Shown: positions 17,946 to 27,456, counted from the first letter of the stretch. The stretch: 64,000 nucleotides of DNA from Stenomitos rutilans HA7619-LM2 (GCA_019358945.1 JAHHIE010000023.1:31772-95771), one strand, 5' to 3'. The notes: generated by a model not told the origin, from the letters alone. Numbers and translations are program-made.

Positions 17946-18260
17946 TAGGACTCATGCATTTTGATTGAAACCTCGGCAGTTTAAGCGACGACATTTAGTG
18001 ATGACGCCTGATGCCTGGTGAACACGCTGATTGACTAAACAGAAGTCTTGAAAGGCTGATGACGCTGTTGCTCACCTGCCCGTGCTTAAAAGCCGAGCTA
18101 ACAACGCGAAACCCGTTAAAACGTGTGGCGAGATGCTTGCAGTCCTCTAAAGAGGAGTTCCTTCGGTTAGCCCGCACTTTGAGTGCAGGACGGGGTGGAC
18201 GATCCCGGCAAGATTTGTCAGCCAACCAGGTGAAAACCTCGGAGGTTTGCGTCAGTCCTA
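17946..18260. mobile_element. Element with family-A terminal repeats, 315 bp
   Basis: Left end TAGGACTCATGCA (17946-17958) and right end TGCGTCAGTCCTA (18248-18260) form an inverted repeat matching TAGGACTTACGCA of the two 110-bp family-A elements, with two or fewer changes at each end. Both ends start or finish with TA. The inside differs from the short copies and includes a structured segment at about 18105-18200. It encodes no transposase and could be a larger nonautonomous relative or a nested element. Confidence 0.6.
18105..18200 (+). ncRNA. Solo IS200/IS605 right-end / omega-RNA-like segment
   Basis: The segment contains CGAAACCCGTTAAAACGTGT, a CCTCT-AA-AGAGG hairpin, GTTCCTTCGGTTAG, and a nested stem (CCCG-CACT-TTG-AGTG-CAGGA-CGGG). 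This order resembles the 3' region of TnpB-bearing IS200/IS605 (IS1341-type) elements, where it forms the omega RNA. No tnpB ORF is present nearby, so it would be a solo remnant. Recognition is from memory of such sequences and needs a covariance or BLAST search. Confidence 0.4.
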
Positions 18261-18344
18261 TATAAATTCTTTTATCTGAAAGCGGCTTTTTCTCTCAAAA
18301 TCGCTTTTGATAGGGCATAACGGTTTTTTCTGATCAACCATTCG

Positions 18345-19337
18345 ATGAAGCGCTTACAGAGTTCCTTGCTTGCCTGTTTTCTCTTGATTGGTAGTAGTTC
18401 GCTAACAGGCTGCAATGTGGAGAAGGCGCGCGCCATTCAGAGTGCTGCTGTGCAGTTTAAGTCCGAATCGCTGGCAGCGATCCAGGCGATCGACGACATG
18501 CGCAAGCAAGAGTTGGAACCGCCGCCGCGATCGCAGTCTGAAATCCGAAGCGACTTTGTGACGGGCATCTTGAACTCCAAAAGTGACATTAATGCCAGTT
18601 TGATTGATTTGGCGATCGATCCCTACAAGCCACCTGATGATCCAGAGTGGAACACCTTTACGGCTGATCTACGGAACCAATACGAAACCTTTGCCACTAT
18701 TTTTGACAAACTCGATGCGGGCAGTCTGGTTGCCGTGGATGAAGTCCGCCAATCAGCCGAACATGCCAAAACGCTGACCGTACAGATGGCGCTCTTTGCC
18801 GATGCAGTAAGCAAAAACCCGCCCGTTCTCTACCGCTATCGCAATGCGATCGTCGTCAAACTACGCAAGCAACGCCAGGCTTACCAGTCGCTTCAGACAC
18901 AGCTCAAAGCAAACCACGGCTCGATTGATGCCAGCCCCCAAGCCTCACGAGACAAGCTACGCGATATCGAAAATCAGGTCGGCGAGATTATGGGTGAATG
19001 GCAGCAGGTGAAGCTACAAGAGCAAAAACTGCTAGAGTCAACTCTCACCCAATGCCTCAAAGCGGCTGTGCTGGGCAAAGAGCTAGGGAACCTGATCAAC
19101 CGCTACGATCAGCTTGATCTCAACACGATCAATGCGCTAGTACCTCGTATTCTCAACATCGCTGGAGGCATTAGCGGACGAGATGTAAGCTTTTTGCGTG
19201 TTAAAACAACCAGCGTCATTGGCGAAATCAACCAAGATCCATTGTGGAAAGGTGCAGCAAACTTAGCGCTAGGTCAAGTGAATACAGCTGTCGTCAATCG
19301 ACGCAAAGCGCAGGCATCGCTTTCGGTGAAGAAATGA
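18345..19337 (+). CDS. Putative lipoprotein of unknown function
   Basis: A 330-residue protein with a lipoprotein signal peptide: MKRLQSSLLACFLLIGSSSLTGC, lipobox LTGC with Cys23. The mature part is rich in Gln, Lys, Asp and Ala and largely helical, with probable coiled-coil stretches (KLRKQRQAYQSLQTQLKANH; EIMGEWQQVKLQEQKLLEST). No catalytic motif is seen. It likely sits on a membrane facing the periplasm. It is followed 89 bp downstream by a 98-residue cytoplasmic protein, possibly in the same operon. Confidence 0.75.
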   Translation: MKRLQSSLLACFLLIGSSSLTGCNVEKARAIQSAAVQFKSESLAAIQAIDDMRKQELEPPPRSQSEIRSDFVTGILNSKSDINASLIDLAIDPYKPPDDPEWNTFTADLRNQYETFATIFDKLDAGSLVAVDEVRQSAEHAKTLTVQMALFADAVSKNPPVLYRYRNAIVVKLRKQRQAYQSLQTQLKANHGSIDASPQASRDKLRDIENQVGEIMGEWQQVKLQEQKLLESTLTQCLKAAVLGKELGNLINRYDQLDLNTINALVPRILNIAGGISGRDVSFLRVKTTSVIGEINQDPLWKGAANLALGQVNTAVVNRRKAQASLSVKK

Positions 19338-19426
19338 CCTCTATCCAAAAATATGCGGCTTTATCGCGCCCCCAATACTCCGTATACCGCCAAAAGACTT
19401 GAGAATACAATCACTGTAGGAACCTG

Positions 19427-19723
19427 ATGATGACCGACAGCAACACCCTCTTTCTACAAACAGCGGCGGCTGTGATGAACGAGTTGGATATTCGTTATAT
19501 GGAGGCCGATTTGGATGGCAAGGTGCAGCTCAAAGATGACCTGGACAGAGCCATGATGACTTTTTCAGAGATCCGTTGCCGCATTTTGGAAAGCGAACTT
19601 ACCTGTACACCAGCGGATGTTGCCAAAATGCAACAGTTGCGGGAAGAAGTCAATGAGGCAGGAGAAATACAATCTGTTCTCTCTACAATGGTGCGATTGA
19701 CTAAATTCTTTGCTCGTTTATAG
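19427..19723 (+). CDS. Small hypothetical helical protein
   Basis: A 98-residue protein, probably all-helical (ELDIRYMEADLDGKVQLKDD, then LDRAMMTFSEIRCRILE, then KMQQLREEVNEAGEIQSVLS). It has two adjacent ATG codons at the start and AGGAA as ribosome-binding site. No signal peptide or known domain is present. It follows the lipoprotein gene in the same direction and may share its transcript. Confidence 0.65.
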   Translation: MMTDSNTLFLQTAAAVMNELDIRYMEADLDGKVQLKDDLDRAMMTFSEIRCRILESELTCTPADVAKMQQLREEVNEAGEIQSVLSTMVRLTKFFARL

Positions 19724-19982
19724 AGTGGCTGATCATCTCTATGAATTGGCGGGGCAGGGGCAGAGCAAGTGTATGCGTGGGCTACACTGAAAGCCAGATT
19801 TAAACAGAATGTGAATTTTCTGGATCAGTCCACTATATTTAGGTATTATCTGAAGCTTAAAACGGAAGTAAAATGATTCTTAAGCGCTAGATATAGCGTT
19901 TACGGCAGTTTGTTTGATGACGGTGACTTTGGACAATGAGTGTTAAACAGCGAATCTAGCAGGGCTTCGGCGCGGGTGTGAG

Positions 19983-22469
19983 ATGGAACACTGGGAATTT
20001 TTATTGCAGAAAGAGGGCGATCGCTCCTGGCTTCCACTCGATTCGCCAGATGTAGAAATCCTGGAGGGTCGCTACCGCGTGGTGGCTCGCTCAAGGTATA
20101 TAAACGCCGCGATCGACATCCGCATCGCGCACCTGGCAACCGAAGCCGTACCTCCTAAGCGTCGCATCCAGAAACGATCGTGCCGAACGAATCACGATGG
20201 CTTGATGGTGGTCATTCCCTTTACCCACCTTGAGTCAGGCCAGTGGGAATTATGCTGCTCTCCCGCCGACTTGATGAGTGACCTGATGGCAGGAGCGCAA
20301 CCGTATGCGTTAAAGCTGCAAGTCCTCGCGCATTCCTTAGAAGAAGACTGGGAGCCAGATTGGGTGGCACCTACGGCTCAGCCTGCTGCCACATCTACAC
20401 CGACGGCACAAGGTATAGAGCCAGTGCAAAGCGAGGCAGACCCCAATACGGGTGTGATGAATCATGCCGCGATAGTAGGCGCGTCCGCAGCAGATGAGCC
20501 ACTCTCATCATCCACAGCGGCTAGTCAACCAGTCTCTTTACCCCCAGAGGTGGCTGAAATCCTTGCGGCTTCAATGGATCGGCTGTTCCAAATTGCGGAG
20601 CAAATGTCTGATCAGTTGGTTGATGAAGTGCTGCAAGATTTTGATTTGACTGCGATCGCCAATGCACCAACAGCGGCTTCCAATGAAACAGCACAGCCAA
20701 CGCCTGAACCAGCCACAGTCGCACCGACATCATCAGGCGATTCGATGGCTGAGTCAGGGGAGGAGCAATCTTCTACAGGCTACACGCTCGCCGCCAATGA
20801 AACGTTTATGCTGACGCTCGACCAATCCGCGTTTGTGGCGGCACGGGGAGAGGTCATGACGCTTTCTGGGCAGTTGGCGATTGTATCGACCTCCGAGTCT
20901 GTTGCTGGTCAGCGCTTAGTCCCGTCTGCTACATCCCCTATGCCAACCAGAGAGCAAGGGCTGAGTGACCCGTGGGAAAGCGATGTTGCACTCGATCTGC
21001 TGGGTGTAACCGCTCAAGAAATTCAGCTTTGTCTGCGTGACCCTCAGAGCCTACAGGTTCTGGTCAGCGATCGCCAACCGCTTCAGCAGCAGCCCCTACC
21101 CTGTCCCTTCACCTTTTTCTTCTCGCTACCCGATGCATTTACAACCCACCTCGTCTTGGGAGAAGTTTTGCTCTGTGGCACGTTCATCGGTAATGAGGCT
21201 ACCTCAATCGCACTCGTCACCCAGGCGTTTTCCATTACGGTTGACCCTGGCGCGCTGGTTAACGAACTGACGAAGCTGAATGATGCCCTGACGGCTGATA
21301 TTGAAGATGAAGAGCGCATTGATTTGCCGCTAGAACTATCGTCTCGTCTAAAAGAGCAAGCCACTCCTGCGATCGACCTATCCTTCTTGAGTGAGTCGAT
21401 CGTCGAGTCACCAGTAGAGCGATCGCCCCGCTTTCCATCCCTGGCTGGGCAACCGTTGCCACCTCAAATTTATCGACCTGCTCCCAATCAAGTCCGCGCC
21501 AAAGCACCTGACTTGCCTGCGTTTAAGCTGGTTGCGTCACCAACAGTTTCGACCGATGCTTCATCAGCAAATGAGCAGGTTTCCACAGAGCCCCCAACCG
21601 TTGAGTCGGCGGCTAGCGCCGCTGTCGATGTGCCGATAGACAGTGCTGAAGCGGAGTACATAGCTTCAGATAACATTCAGGCTACAGAGGAAGCACGTTC
21701 TGATGCTTTGACTAACGAGGTAGGCGAGACGGCATCCTCTGATGTAAACACAAGCGTTGCAGTAGACAATATCGATCCAGCTACCGAAGAAGTACCGCTG
21801 GATTTGCCATCGCCTACTCAAATGTCCTTTCAATCACTGAAGCTTCAGGATCGATTTCTCACCCGCCTGACTTCATTAGCGACAGATGCTGAGCTTTCAG
21901 CGCTGTTAAAAGCCAATATCGCGCCTGGTCAAGCTTCGTCTTCGCCAGCACAGTCACCAGCGCTTGCGGAAGACCGTTCCCTCAGCGAGGAGATTGTCAT
22001 TGATGACGATTCCCAGCCAACCGAGCGACGACGCAGCAAGCCAGTTGCCTCTACTGAGCCAGAGCCTTTAGACACACCACCCAGTCATTTGCTTTTGCCA
22101 GCAGACGACCCTGTGCCAACCCCAATTCTGGAAGTGACAACGGGAGAATTAACGGCTGGGAAGCCCATCAGTATACGGGTCAAATTGCCTGATCTCCTGC
22201 CCCGCATTTACGTCAAGCTCTGGGTCATCGATCGCCAAACCCGTTCACTACTGGATGGCCCCCGTTGGCTTGTCGATTTTCTCCCCAATGGACTAGGTGA
22301 GTTAGAAGCAATGACCCCACTGACAGTACCATTTGGAAGTGTGGAGCTTCGTTTTGAGGCGATCGCGGTTGAAATGCATACCCAGCGCGAAAGCTACAAA
22401 GTCGCCGTTGATCGAATTGTGGTGCCACCTGATTTGCCAAACGTTTCTTTAGACGACTTTCATGCTTAG
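19983..22469 (+). CDS. Large hypothetical protein with disordered middle
   Basis: An 828-residue protein. A structured N-terminal region (about 1-125; WEFLLQKEGDRSWLPLDSPD...) reads like a beta-rich domain for judging or modifying a value. The middle, about 125-710, is acidic and rich in Ala, Pro, Ser, Thr and Glu with interspersed folded patches (LRDPQSLQVLVSDRQPLQ; LPCPFTFFFSLP). A conserved beta-sandwich-like end covers about 715-828 (ILEVTTGELTAGKPISIRVK and then LPRIYVKLWVIDRQTRSLLD). No signal peptide or membrane segment was found. I do not recognise the family; it appears to be cyanobacterial. Function is unknown. Confidence 0.75.
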   Translation: MEHWEFLLQKEGDRSWLPLDSPDVEILEGRYRVVARSRYINAAIDIRIAHLATEAVPPKRRIQKRSCRTNHDGLMVVIPFTHLESGQWELCCSPADLMSDLMAGAQPYALKLQVLAHSLEEDWEPDWVAPTAQPAATSTPTAQGIEPVQSEADPNTGVMNHAAIVGASAADEPLSSSTAASQPVSLPPEVAEILAASMDRLFQIAEQMSDQLVDEVLQDFDLTAIANAPTAASNETAQPTPEPATVAPTSSGDSMAESGEEQSSTGYTLAANETFMLTLDQSAFVAARGEVMTLSGQLAIVSTSESVAGQRLVPSATSPMPTREQGLSDPWESDVALDLLGVTAQEIQLCLRDPQSLQVLVSDRQPLQQQPLPCPFTFFFSLPDAFTTHLVLGEVLLCGTFIGNEATSIALVTQAFSITVDPGALVNELTKLNDALTADIEDEERIDLPLELSSRLKEQATPAIDLSFLSESIVESPVERSPRFPSLAGQPLPPQIYRPAPNQVRAKAPDLPAFKLVASPTVSTDASSANEQVSTEPPTVESAASAAVDVPIDSAEAEYIASDNIQATEEARSDALTNEVGETASSDVNTSVAVDNIDPATEEVPLDLPSPTQMSFQSLKLQDRFLTRLTSLATDAELSALLKANIAPGQASSSPAQSPALAEDRSLSEEIVIDDDSQPTERRRSKPVASTEPEPLDTPPSHLLLPADDPVPTPILEVTTGELTAGKPISIRVKLPDLLPRIYVKLWVIDRQTRSLLDGPRWLVDFLPNGLGELEAMTPLTVPFGSVELRFEAIAVEMHTQRESYKVAVDRIVVPPDLPNVSLDDFHA

Positions 22470-22600
22470 AGCTTGACCTCTCTCAAGTATTAAATGTGCT
22501 GAAGCACTGAATATTAAGAATGGTTAGAAGTCAGAAACATGACACCGCTTCACAGTAAAGTCAGTTTTGGAACCACTTAAATTTAGATAGGAAACTTGTT

Positions 22601-22729
22601 ATGACAGGTTCATACGCAGCTTCGTTCTTACCCTGGATTCTCATCCCAGTTGTTTGCTGGCTCCTGCCCGCAGTGGTTTTTGGCCTACTGTTTCTCTATA
22701 TCGAACGTGAAGATCCAAGCGGTATTTAA
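22601..22729 (+). CDS. psaI: Photosystem I subunit VIII (PsaI)
   Basis: A 42-residue single-span thylakoid membrane protein read directly from the sequence: [20 protein letters not shown] ... [14 protein letters not shown]. PsaI lies at the periphery of PSI and helps bind PsaL and form trimers. The ATG follows a GATAGGAAAC ribosome-binding region. It faces the psbEFLJ operon, with a strong two-way terminator in between. Confidence 0.93.
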   Translation: MTGSYAASFLPWILIPVVCWLLPAVVFGLLFLYIEREDPSGI

Positions 22730-22804
22730 GAGCATCGCTGTTTAAGATCCCCACTGCTTGCAGCAGACATTGACCTGTAGCAGGCCACCTGTAGCAAACC
22801 ATTG

Positions 22805-22841
22805 AAAAGAGACCTCCTAACTTAGTTAAGAGGTCTCTTTT
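22805..22841. terminator. Bidirectional intrinsic terminator
   Basis: A perfect 12-bp stem (AAAAGAGACCTC / GAGGTCTCTTTT) with a 13-base loop and a run of T on both strands. It separates psaI (plus) from psbJ (minus) and can serve both transcripts. Confidence 0.9.
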
Positions 22842-22916
22842 TGCTTGTCAACCGCACGCTCTTGACACAGATTTCAAACAGGCTTGGACTCTGTATTAAA
22901 CGCGTTAATCCAGGGT

Positions 22917-23036
22917 CTACATGGAGGAACCAAGACCTGAATAAGCACCATAAAAGAAAAGACCCAGAACGACCAGCACGCCCGTGCCCGCGATCGTCGC
23001 TACAATCCACAACGGAATTCTTCCAGAACTAGACAC
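22917..23036 (-). CDS. psbJ: Photosystem II protein J
   Basis: 39 residues: [20 protein letters not shown] ... [15 protein letters not shown], a single thylakoid-membrane span near cytochrome b559 that affects electron flow from QA and PSII assembly. It is the last gene of psbEFLJ. The start is GTG 23036 with AAGAGG 8 bases upstream; no ATG is available in frame. Confidence 0.93.
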   Translation of the reverse strand: MSSSGRIPLWIVATIAGTGVLVVLGLFFYGAYSGLGSSM

Positions 23037-23103
23037 AACAATCACCTCTTAAACGAAAAAGCTCATCTGATGCAAAGGGAAGCCAACTGAAAGCTGAAAA
23101 GAA

Positions 23104-23226
23104 CTAGTTAAAGAAATAGCTAGAAAAGAGAATGCCAAGTGTAAAAATCATCAGCAAGCCCAGGTAAAGCGATGTACGGTTTAGCTCGACTGGCTGCTTG
23201 TTGGGGTTTGGACTTCTGGTTGCCAT
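23104..23226 (-). CDS. psbL: Photosystem II protein L
   Basis: 40 residues: [20 protein letters not shown] ... [11 protein letters not shown], one membrane span. PsbL lies at the PSII dimer interface and supports QA function. It is one residue longer than the usual 39. It starts 9 bases after psbF ends, in the conserved psbEFLJ order. Confidence 0.95.
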   Translation of the reverse strand: MATRSPNPNKQPVELNRTSLYLGLLMIFTLGILFSSYFFN

Positions 23227-23235
23227 GAGTATTCC

Positions 23236-23370
23236 CTATCGTTGAATAAACTGCATTGCGGCGATCGCGCCTAAAAAGAAAACAGACGGCACAGCCAGCG
23301 TATGCACAGCTAGCCATCTCACAGTGAAAATAGGATACGTAACGGGTTCGTTGGGGGTTCTGCTAGTCAT
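23236..23370 (-). CDS. psbF: Cytochrome b559 subunit beta
   Basis: 44 residues: [20 protein letters not shown] ... [20 protein letters not shown]. The His in RWLAVHTLA is the haem ligand paired with the PsbE His. It has one thylakoid span. The gene begins 20 bases after psbE ends. Confidence 0.96.
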   Translation of the reverse strand: MTSRTPNEPVTYPIFTVRWLAVHTLAVPSVFFLGAIAAMQFIQR

Positions 23371-23390
23371 AACGGTGAGTCATCCTTAAA

Positions 23391-23639
23391 TTACTTGGCG
23401 AGAAACTCTTCAATCTCTTGTTTCGCTTCAAAGCGGTCTTTAATAATCGGTGCTGATTGCACTTGCGTTGGATAGTATTCGTTGGGACGAGGGGTACCAA
23501 ACGCGTCATAGGCCAAACCTGTCTGCACAAACAGCCAACCGGCAATGAATAATGCTGGAATTGTGATGCTATGAATCACCCAGTAACGGATGCTTGTAAC
23601 GATGTCCCCAAACGGGCGCTCTCCAGTAGTACCAGCCAT
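23391..23639 (-). CDS. psbE: Cytochrome b559 subunit alpha
   Basis: An 82-residue PSII core subunit. The N-terminal stretch [20 protein letters not shown] carries the haem-ligating His in the membrane span; the lumenal tail ([13 protein letters not shown]...) is conserved. It is the first gene of psbEFLJ and is preceded by ycf48 and rubA on the same strand. About 180 bp separate it from ycf48, so it may have its own promoter. Confidence 0.97.
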   Translation of the reverse strand: MAGTTGERPFGDIVTSIRYWVIHSITIPALFIAGWLFVQTGLAYDAFGTPRPNEYYPTQVQSAPIIKDRFEAKQEIEEFLAK

Positions 23640-23820
23640 TTAGATTCCTCCACTGACAACAATTAAACGCTGACTTATGTTCATCATACGAAACCACCGA
23701 ACCACTCACAAGCAACTTTTTAAGATTAAGTAAAAGCAACTTAAGATCAAGCAACTGAAAATAGTTCGGCACTGCTCGATCTTTGTAGTTCATTTGTGCA
23801 AACCAACCACGATCGCTTCA

Positions 23821-24879
23821 CTATGCCGCTGCTCCTGTGTCGCTGTACCGTAGCAATGTTCCTTTCTGTCCGATAATAAAGCCCTGTTCTGAACCCAGGA
23901 ACAGAATCTTATAAAGGTTAGACGGAACGTTCTCGATCGAGCGATCTTTTTCCCACGTTTCGCCACCGTCCAGGCTGCGCAGGAGATTGCCGCTGCCACC
24001 AGAAACCCAAACCTCACCTGGAGTGCGATACGCCAGGTCTAGCAAGCCCCAACTGGTAGAAAACTCAGGACTCACCGCATTTTCCCACTCATCGGGTGTG
24101 TTTGGCACCTGGAATTGAATCTGCCCACCACGCGCAATCATCCAAAGCCGACCATCCGGGGCAAAACCCATATTCTGGAGTCGTCGAGAGCTATTGCGAT
24201 TGTGAGGTTCCCATGCGGTTTGTCCGGGCTCCCAGATAGAGTAAAAGTTACCACGAGACGATACCGCGACGTAGCGACCATCCGGTGCCCGCGAAATATT
24301 GCGGATGACACCAACCGCCGCTTCGACCATTGCCTTCCAGTTTTTACCCCCGTCTGCTGTGCGATAGATCGCTCCAATATCGGTCGTCATTTCAGCCGCT
24401 TTGGGGCCAAGGGCAAGAACCGTATTGGGAGAACCAGGAAGCTTTGCGCTCAAAGGCACTCTAGCCCACGACTGACCGCCATCCGTCGTATGGAGCAACA
24501 GCGACGGTTGACCCGCAATCCAGCCTTCGTCACCAGAAAAGCTCACCGAGTTGAAACGATAAGCCTGGTCTAGATCCAGGTTGCGGGGTTCCCAGGTTTT
24601 ACCGCCATCAGTGGTTTCCAACAAGGTGGAATTAGTACCTGTCAACCAACCATGCTGAGCATTGATGAAGCTCAGATCCAACAGATTGGCCTCGGTGGGT
24701 ACCGAGATGGGTTGCCAGGGACTGGCGCTAATCGAAGGTAGATAGCCGCCGCAGCTTGAACACAGCAGCGCGATCGCACACAGCACGATCGCCTGCCTGA
24801 TGACAACCCACTGTCCGATCGTCCGCCTCAGAAAAGTTGTAACTAAATGCATTGCGCTCAAATCTCTACTCAATCTCAT
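23821..24879 (-). CDS. ycf48: Photosystem II assembly factor Ycf48 (HCF136)
   Basis: A seven-bladed beta-propeller lumenal factor that helps D1 insertion and formation of the PSII reaction centre. Repeated blade motifs are visible: [56 protein letters not shown] lipoprotein-type signal (LLCSSCGG) lies about 35-40 residues after the internal ATG at 24852. I list ATG 24879; ATG 24852 is equally possible, and a TTG lies at 24894. Gene order rubA-ycf48-psbEFLJ is the classical cyanobacterial arrangement. Confidence 0.95.
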   Translation of the reverse strand: MRLSRDLSAMHLVTTFLRRTIGQWVVIRQAIVLCAIALLCSSCGGYLPSISASPWQPISVPTEANLLDLSFINAQHGWLTGTNSTLLETTDGGKTWEPRNLDLDQAYRFNSVSFSGDEGWIAGQPSLLLHTTDGGQSWARVPLSAKLPGSPNTVLALGPKAAEMTTDIGAIYRTADGGKNWKAMVEAAVGVIRNISRAPDGRYVAVSSRGNFYSIWEPGQTAWEPHNRNSSRRLQNMGFAPDGRLWMIARGGQIQFQVPNTPDEWENAVSPEFSTSWGLLDLAYRTPGEVWVSGGSGNLLRSLDGGETWEKDRSIENVPSNLYKILFLGSEQGFIIGQKGTLLRYSDTGAAA

Positions 24880-24969
24880 GCAGTTGTTTGTCAAGAATGT
24901 CTAAGCTGTTCCTCAGAATTTGCAGCGTCACGGTTAAGCAGAGGCGTAAGCCTCGCCTTCTCATCTAGC

Positions 24970-25305
24970 TCACTGCAAGCCATAAAGACTAATAAAAAAT
25001 AGGAACCCTAAAGCCAGGGCACCAAAAATCAGAATATTCTTTTGTCCGGGTGTTAAAGTGTTAACTCCAAGCCCATAGCCCAAATTTTCCTTAAACCCAG
25101 ATGGTGAACCCACTTCGCCAATATTGGAGAAACGTGTTTTGGCTGCACCACACACAGGGCAGCGCCAGCCGTCAGGCACAGCCTCAAAGGGAGTGCTCTC
25201 TGGAATCTGGCGTCGATCGTCTCCTTTCAGTGGTTCGTAGATATAGCCACAGGTTTGACACTCGTAACGGTCTAAAGCTGTTGGTTTAGCAGCATCTGTA
25301 CTCAT
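24970..25305 (-). CDS. rubA: Membrane-anchored rubredoxin RubA
   Basis: A 111-residue rubredoxin with iron ligands Cys16/Cys19 (CQTCGY) and Cys49/Cys52 (CPVCGA) and a C-terminal membrane anchor (about 90-108, ILIFGALALGFLFFISLYG). RubA is needed for assembly of PSII (and PSI) intermediates in thylakoids. It heads the minus-strand PSII-assembly cluster and is divergent from ndhC. Confidence 0.95.
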   Translation of the reverse strand: MSTDAAKPTALDRYECQTCGYIYEPLKGDDRRQIPESTPFEAVPDGWRCPVCGAAKTRFSNIGEVGSPSGFKENLGYGLGVNTLTPGQKNILIFGALALGFLFFISLYGLQ

Positions 25306-25641
25306 TGCTCTGGTGCCAGGGATAAAGGCAACATTAAAATACGCTTTGAGATCCCAGAATTCTGAGATCTCTGTAAACGATTATGACATGAGTGGGAATC
25401 GCTGAATATTGACATCGCAAAAGTTGAGCGGAAGGCAGAGAGCAGAGGGCAAAAGGCAGAAGGCAGAAAAGGCTGATAGCTGACCGCTGACCGCCCATCC
25501 CTCTTACCTTCCCTCTCTTCAGCTTATCTATAGAGTCCAGCGGGGCTTTTCGATACATCTTGGGTAGCGCTGACCCTATAATATGAAGGCAAGTAACGTA
25601 AACGTTTTTCCGGTCATCCAACAGCCTGAGGGGTATTGCTA
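25306..25641. repeat. Intergenic region with STRRs between rubA and ndhC
   Basis: A 336-bp divergent promoter region. It contains imperfect heptamer repeats: GGCAGA(A/G)-type units at about 25432-25470 and GCTGACC units around 25474-25495. A GAGGGG Shine-Dalgarno motif precedes the ndhC start. No coding sequence was seen. Confidence 0.7.
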
Positions 25642-26004
25642 GTGTTTGTCCTCAGTGGTTATGAGTATCTACTTGGCTTTTTAATGGTCTGTAGCCTGGT
25701 ACCGCTCTTAGCGCTAACGGCGTCTAAGCTAGTGCGTCCCAGTCGCCGAGGCCCAGAGCGTCGCACAACGTATGAGTCTGGCATGGAGCCGATCGGTGGT
25801 GCATGGATTCAGTTCAACATTCGCTACTACATGTTTGCCTTGGTCTATGTCATTTTTGACGTAGAAACGGTGTTCCTCTACCCGTGGGCAGTGGCGTTCA
25901 ACCAGTTAGGCTTATTAGCCTTCATCGAAGCGCTGATTTTTGTTGGCATCCTTATTATTGGTCTTGTTTACGCGTGGCGCAAAGGAGCACTGGAATGGTC
26001 ATAA
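25642..26004 (+). CDS. ndhC: NAD(P)H-quinone oxidoreductase subunit 3
   Basis: A 120-residue membrane subunit of cyanobacterial NDH-1 with three spans. Conserved motifs are [20 protein letters not shown] and [21 protein letters not shown] start at GTG 25642, giving [13 protein letters not shown] as in homologues; an in-frame TTG at 25636 would add two residues. GAGGGG lies upstream of the GTG. The stop overlaps the ndhK start by 10 bases. Confidence 0.95.
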   Translation: MFVLSGYEYLLGFLMVCSLVPLLALTASKLVRPSRRGPERRTTYESGMEPIGGAWIQFNIRYYMFALVYVIFDVETVFLYPWAVAFNQLGLLAFIEALIFVGILIIGLVYAWRKGALEWS

Positions 26005-26738
26005 ATCCAAAGGCGGCGACGAAAGGTGGCATCGGCGCGTCCGAGGTGATCTTAAATCCGATCGAGCATCCGCAAGTGACTCACGATCTGTCCGAGAACG
26101 TGGTGTTGACGACCGTGGATGACCTTTACAACTGGGCACGCTTGTCGAGTTTGTGGCCGATGCTTTACGGCACGGCTTGCTGCTTTATTGAGTTTGCCGC
26201 GCTGATTGGCTCACGCTTTGACTTCGACCGCTTTGGGCTGGTACCGCGATCGTCTCCCCGGCAGGCGGATTTGATTATCACGGCTGGCACCCTCACCATG
26301 AAAATGGCTCCAGCGCTGGTGCGTTTGTATGAGCAAATGCCAGATCCTAAGTATGTGATTGCGATGGGAGCCTGCACCATTACAGGCGGCATGTTTAGCG
26401 TCGATTCACCAACGGCTGTGCGTGGGGTCGATAAGCTCATTCCGGTGGATGTCTATCTACCAGGTTGCCCACCACGACCGGAAGCCATTATCGATGCCAT
26501 CATCAAGCTACGAAAGAAAATTGCGAATGAGTCGATTCAAGAGCGTGGCGTGCTGCGTCAGACCCATCGGTACTACAGTACAACCCACACCATGAAAGCG
26601 GTGGAGCCAATTTTGACAGGGCAGTACCTTCAGTCAGAAACACGAGAAGCGCCACCTATAGAGTTACGAGAGGCGATGGGTCTCCCTGTACCACCCGCAC
26701 TCAAGGCCGCCGAAAAGGAGGGACGCGATCGTGCCTGA
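25995..26738 (+). CDS. ndhK: NAD(P)H-quinone oxidoreductase subunit K
   Basis: A 247-residue NDH-1 peripheral-arm subunit holding iron-sulfur cluster N2. Four Cys ligands are visible: Cys62-Cys63 ([12 protein letters not shown]), Cys127 ([10 protein letters not shown]) and Cys158 ([11 protein letters not shown]). ATG 25995 has AAAGGAGC upstream and lies inside the end of ndhC, so the genes are translationally coupled. Longer readings upstream are out of character. Confidence 0.96.
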   Translation: MVINPKAATKGGIGASEVILNPIEHPQVTHDLSENVVLTTVDDLYNWARLSSLWPMLYGTACCFIEFAALIGSRFDFDRFGLVPRSSPRQADLIITAGTLTMKMAPALVRLYEQMPDPKYVIAMGACTITGGMFSVDSPTAVRGVDKLIPVDVYLPGCPPRPEAIIDAIIKLRKKIANESIQERGVLRQTHRYYSTTHTMKAVEPILTGQYLQSETREAPPIELREAMGLPVPPALKAAEKEGRDRA

Positions 26739-27291
26739 AGAAGAGTCTAGAGCAACTCCAAAAGCCGATGAAGGTGCTGCCCTTGCGCCGCCTGCAAAGT
26801 CTGTGCCAGCGGAAGTAGCAGGTACCGTTTCAAAATGGCTGACACAAAATGGGTTTGACCATGAATCTCTAGGCTCAGATGCATCTGGTGTAGAGATGCT
26901 GAAGGTAGAGCCAGAGTTTCTGGTGCCCTTTGCTACGGCACTCTACGCCTATGGCTTTAACTATCTGCAATGTCAGGGAGCCTACGATATGGGGCCTGGC
27001 GACCAATTTGTGAGCTTTTATCACTTGATCAAACTGGGCGATAACGCCGATCGTCCAGCTGAAGTCCGCATTAAAGTCTTCTTGCCGCGTGAAAACCCTC
27101 GCGTGCAATCGGTTTACTGGATTTGGAAGACGGCGGACTGGCAGGAGCGGGAATCCTACGATATGTACGGCATCATTTATGAAGGTCATCCGAACCTGAA
27201 ACGTATCTTGATGCCAGAAGATTGGGTGGGTTGGCCTCTCCGCAAGGACTATATCTCGCCTGATTTTTACGAATTGCAGGATGCCTACTAA
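26731..27291 (+). CDS. ndhJ: NAD(P)H-quinone oxidoreductase subunit J
   Basis: A 186-residue NDH-1 peripheral-arm subunit (NuoC-like). The conserved end is [20 protein letters not shown], then [20 protein letters not shown]. It starts at GTG 26731 with AAAGGAGGG and overlaps ndhK by 8 bases. It completes ndhC-ndhK-ndhJ. The N-terminal 35 residues are a hydrophilic Ala/Pro-rich extension. Confidence 0.96.
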   Translation: MPEEESRATPKADEGAALAPPAKSVPAEVAGTVSKWLTQNGFDHESLGSDASGVEMLKVEPEFLVPFATALYAYGFNYLQCQGAYDMGPGDQFVSFYHLIKLGDNADRPAEVRIKVFLPRENPRVQSVYWIWKTADWQERESYDMYGIIYEGHPNLKRILMPEDWVGWPLRKDYISPDFYELQDAY

Positions 27292-27299
27292 GCTGTGCT

Positions 27300-27342
27300 C
27301 TTCAGCAGTGGTCTATGAACCAGCATTGAACCACTGCTGAAG
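27300..27342. terminator. Long hairpin after ndhJ
   Basis: A perfect 12-bp stem (CTTCAGCAGTGG / CCACTGCTGAAG) with a 19-base loop, 8 bases after the ndhJ stop and before the convergent LCP gene. It has no strong T run, so it may act as a processing or 3'-stability structure as well as a terminator. Confidence 0.65.
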
Positions 27343-27456
27343 ATTCAGTCTGAACTTACGCCAACCTCTGAGGTGTTGACCAAGCATTAAACCTCAGATT
27401 TGCTTCGACGTTTAAACCTTCAAGGGTTTGGCAAACGAGATTTTGGCAAAATGCGG

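Larger units (their letters stand above)
17610..18344. other. 735-bp intergenic region
   Basis: No ORF looks coding. The first 330 bases show nothing clear and should include the promoter of the minus-strand small gene. The remainder holds the 315-bp element and RNA-like segment described separately. The last 85 bases precede the lipoprotein gene and are AT-rich. Confidence 0.6.

Noticed and set aside
25884..25994. Upstream extension of ndhK by 37 codons
   Set aside because: The extension overlaps ndhC in another frame and does not look like NdhK; ATG 25995 has a good ribosome-binding site.
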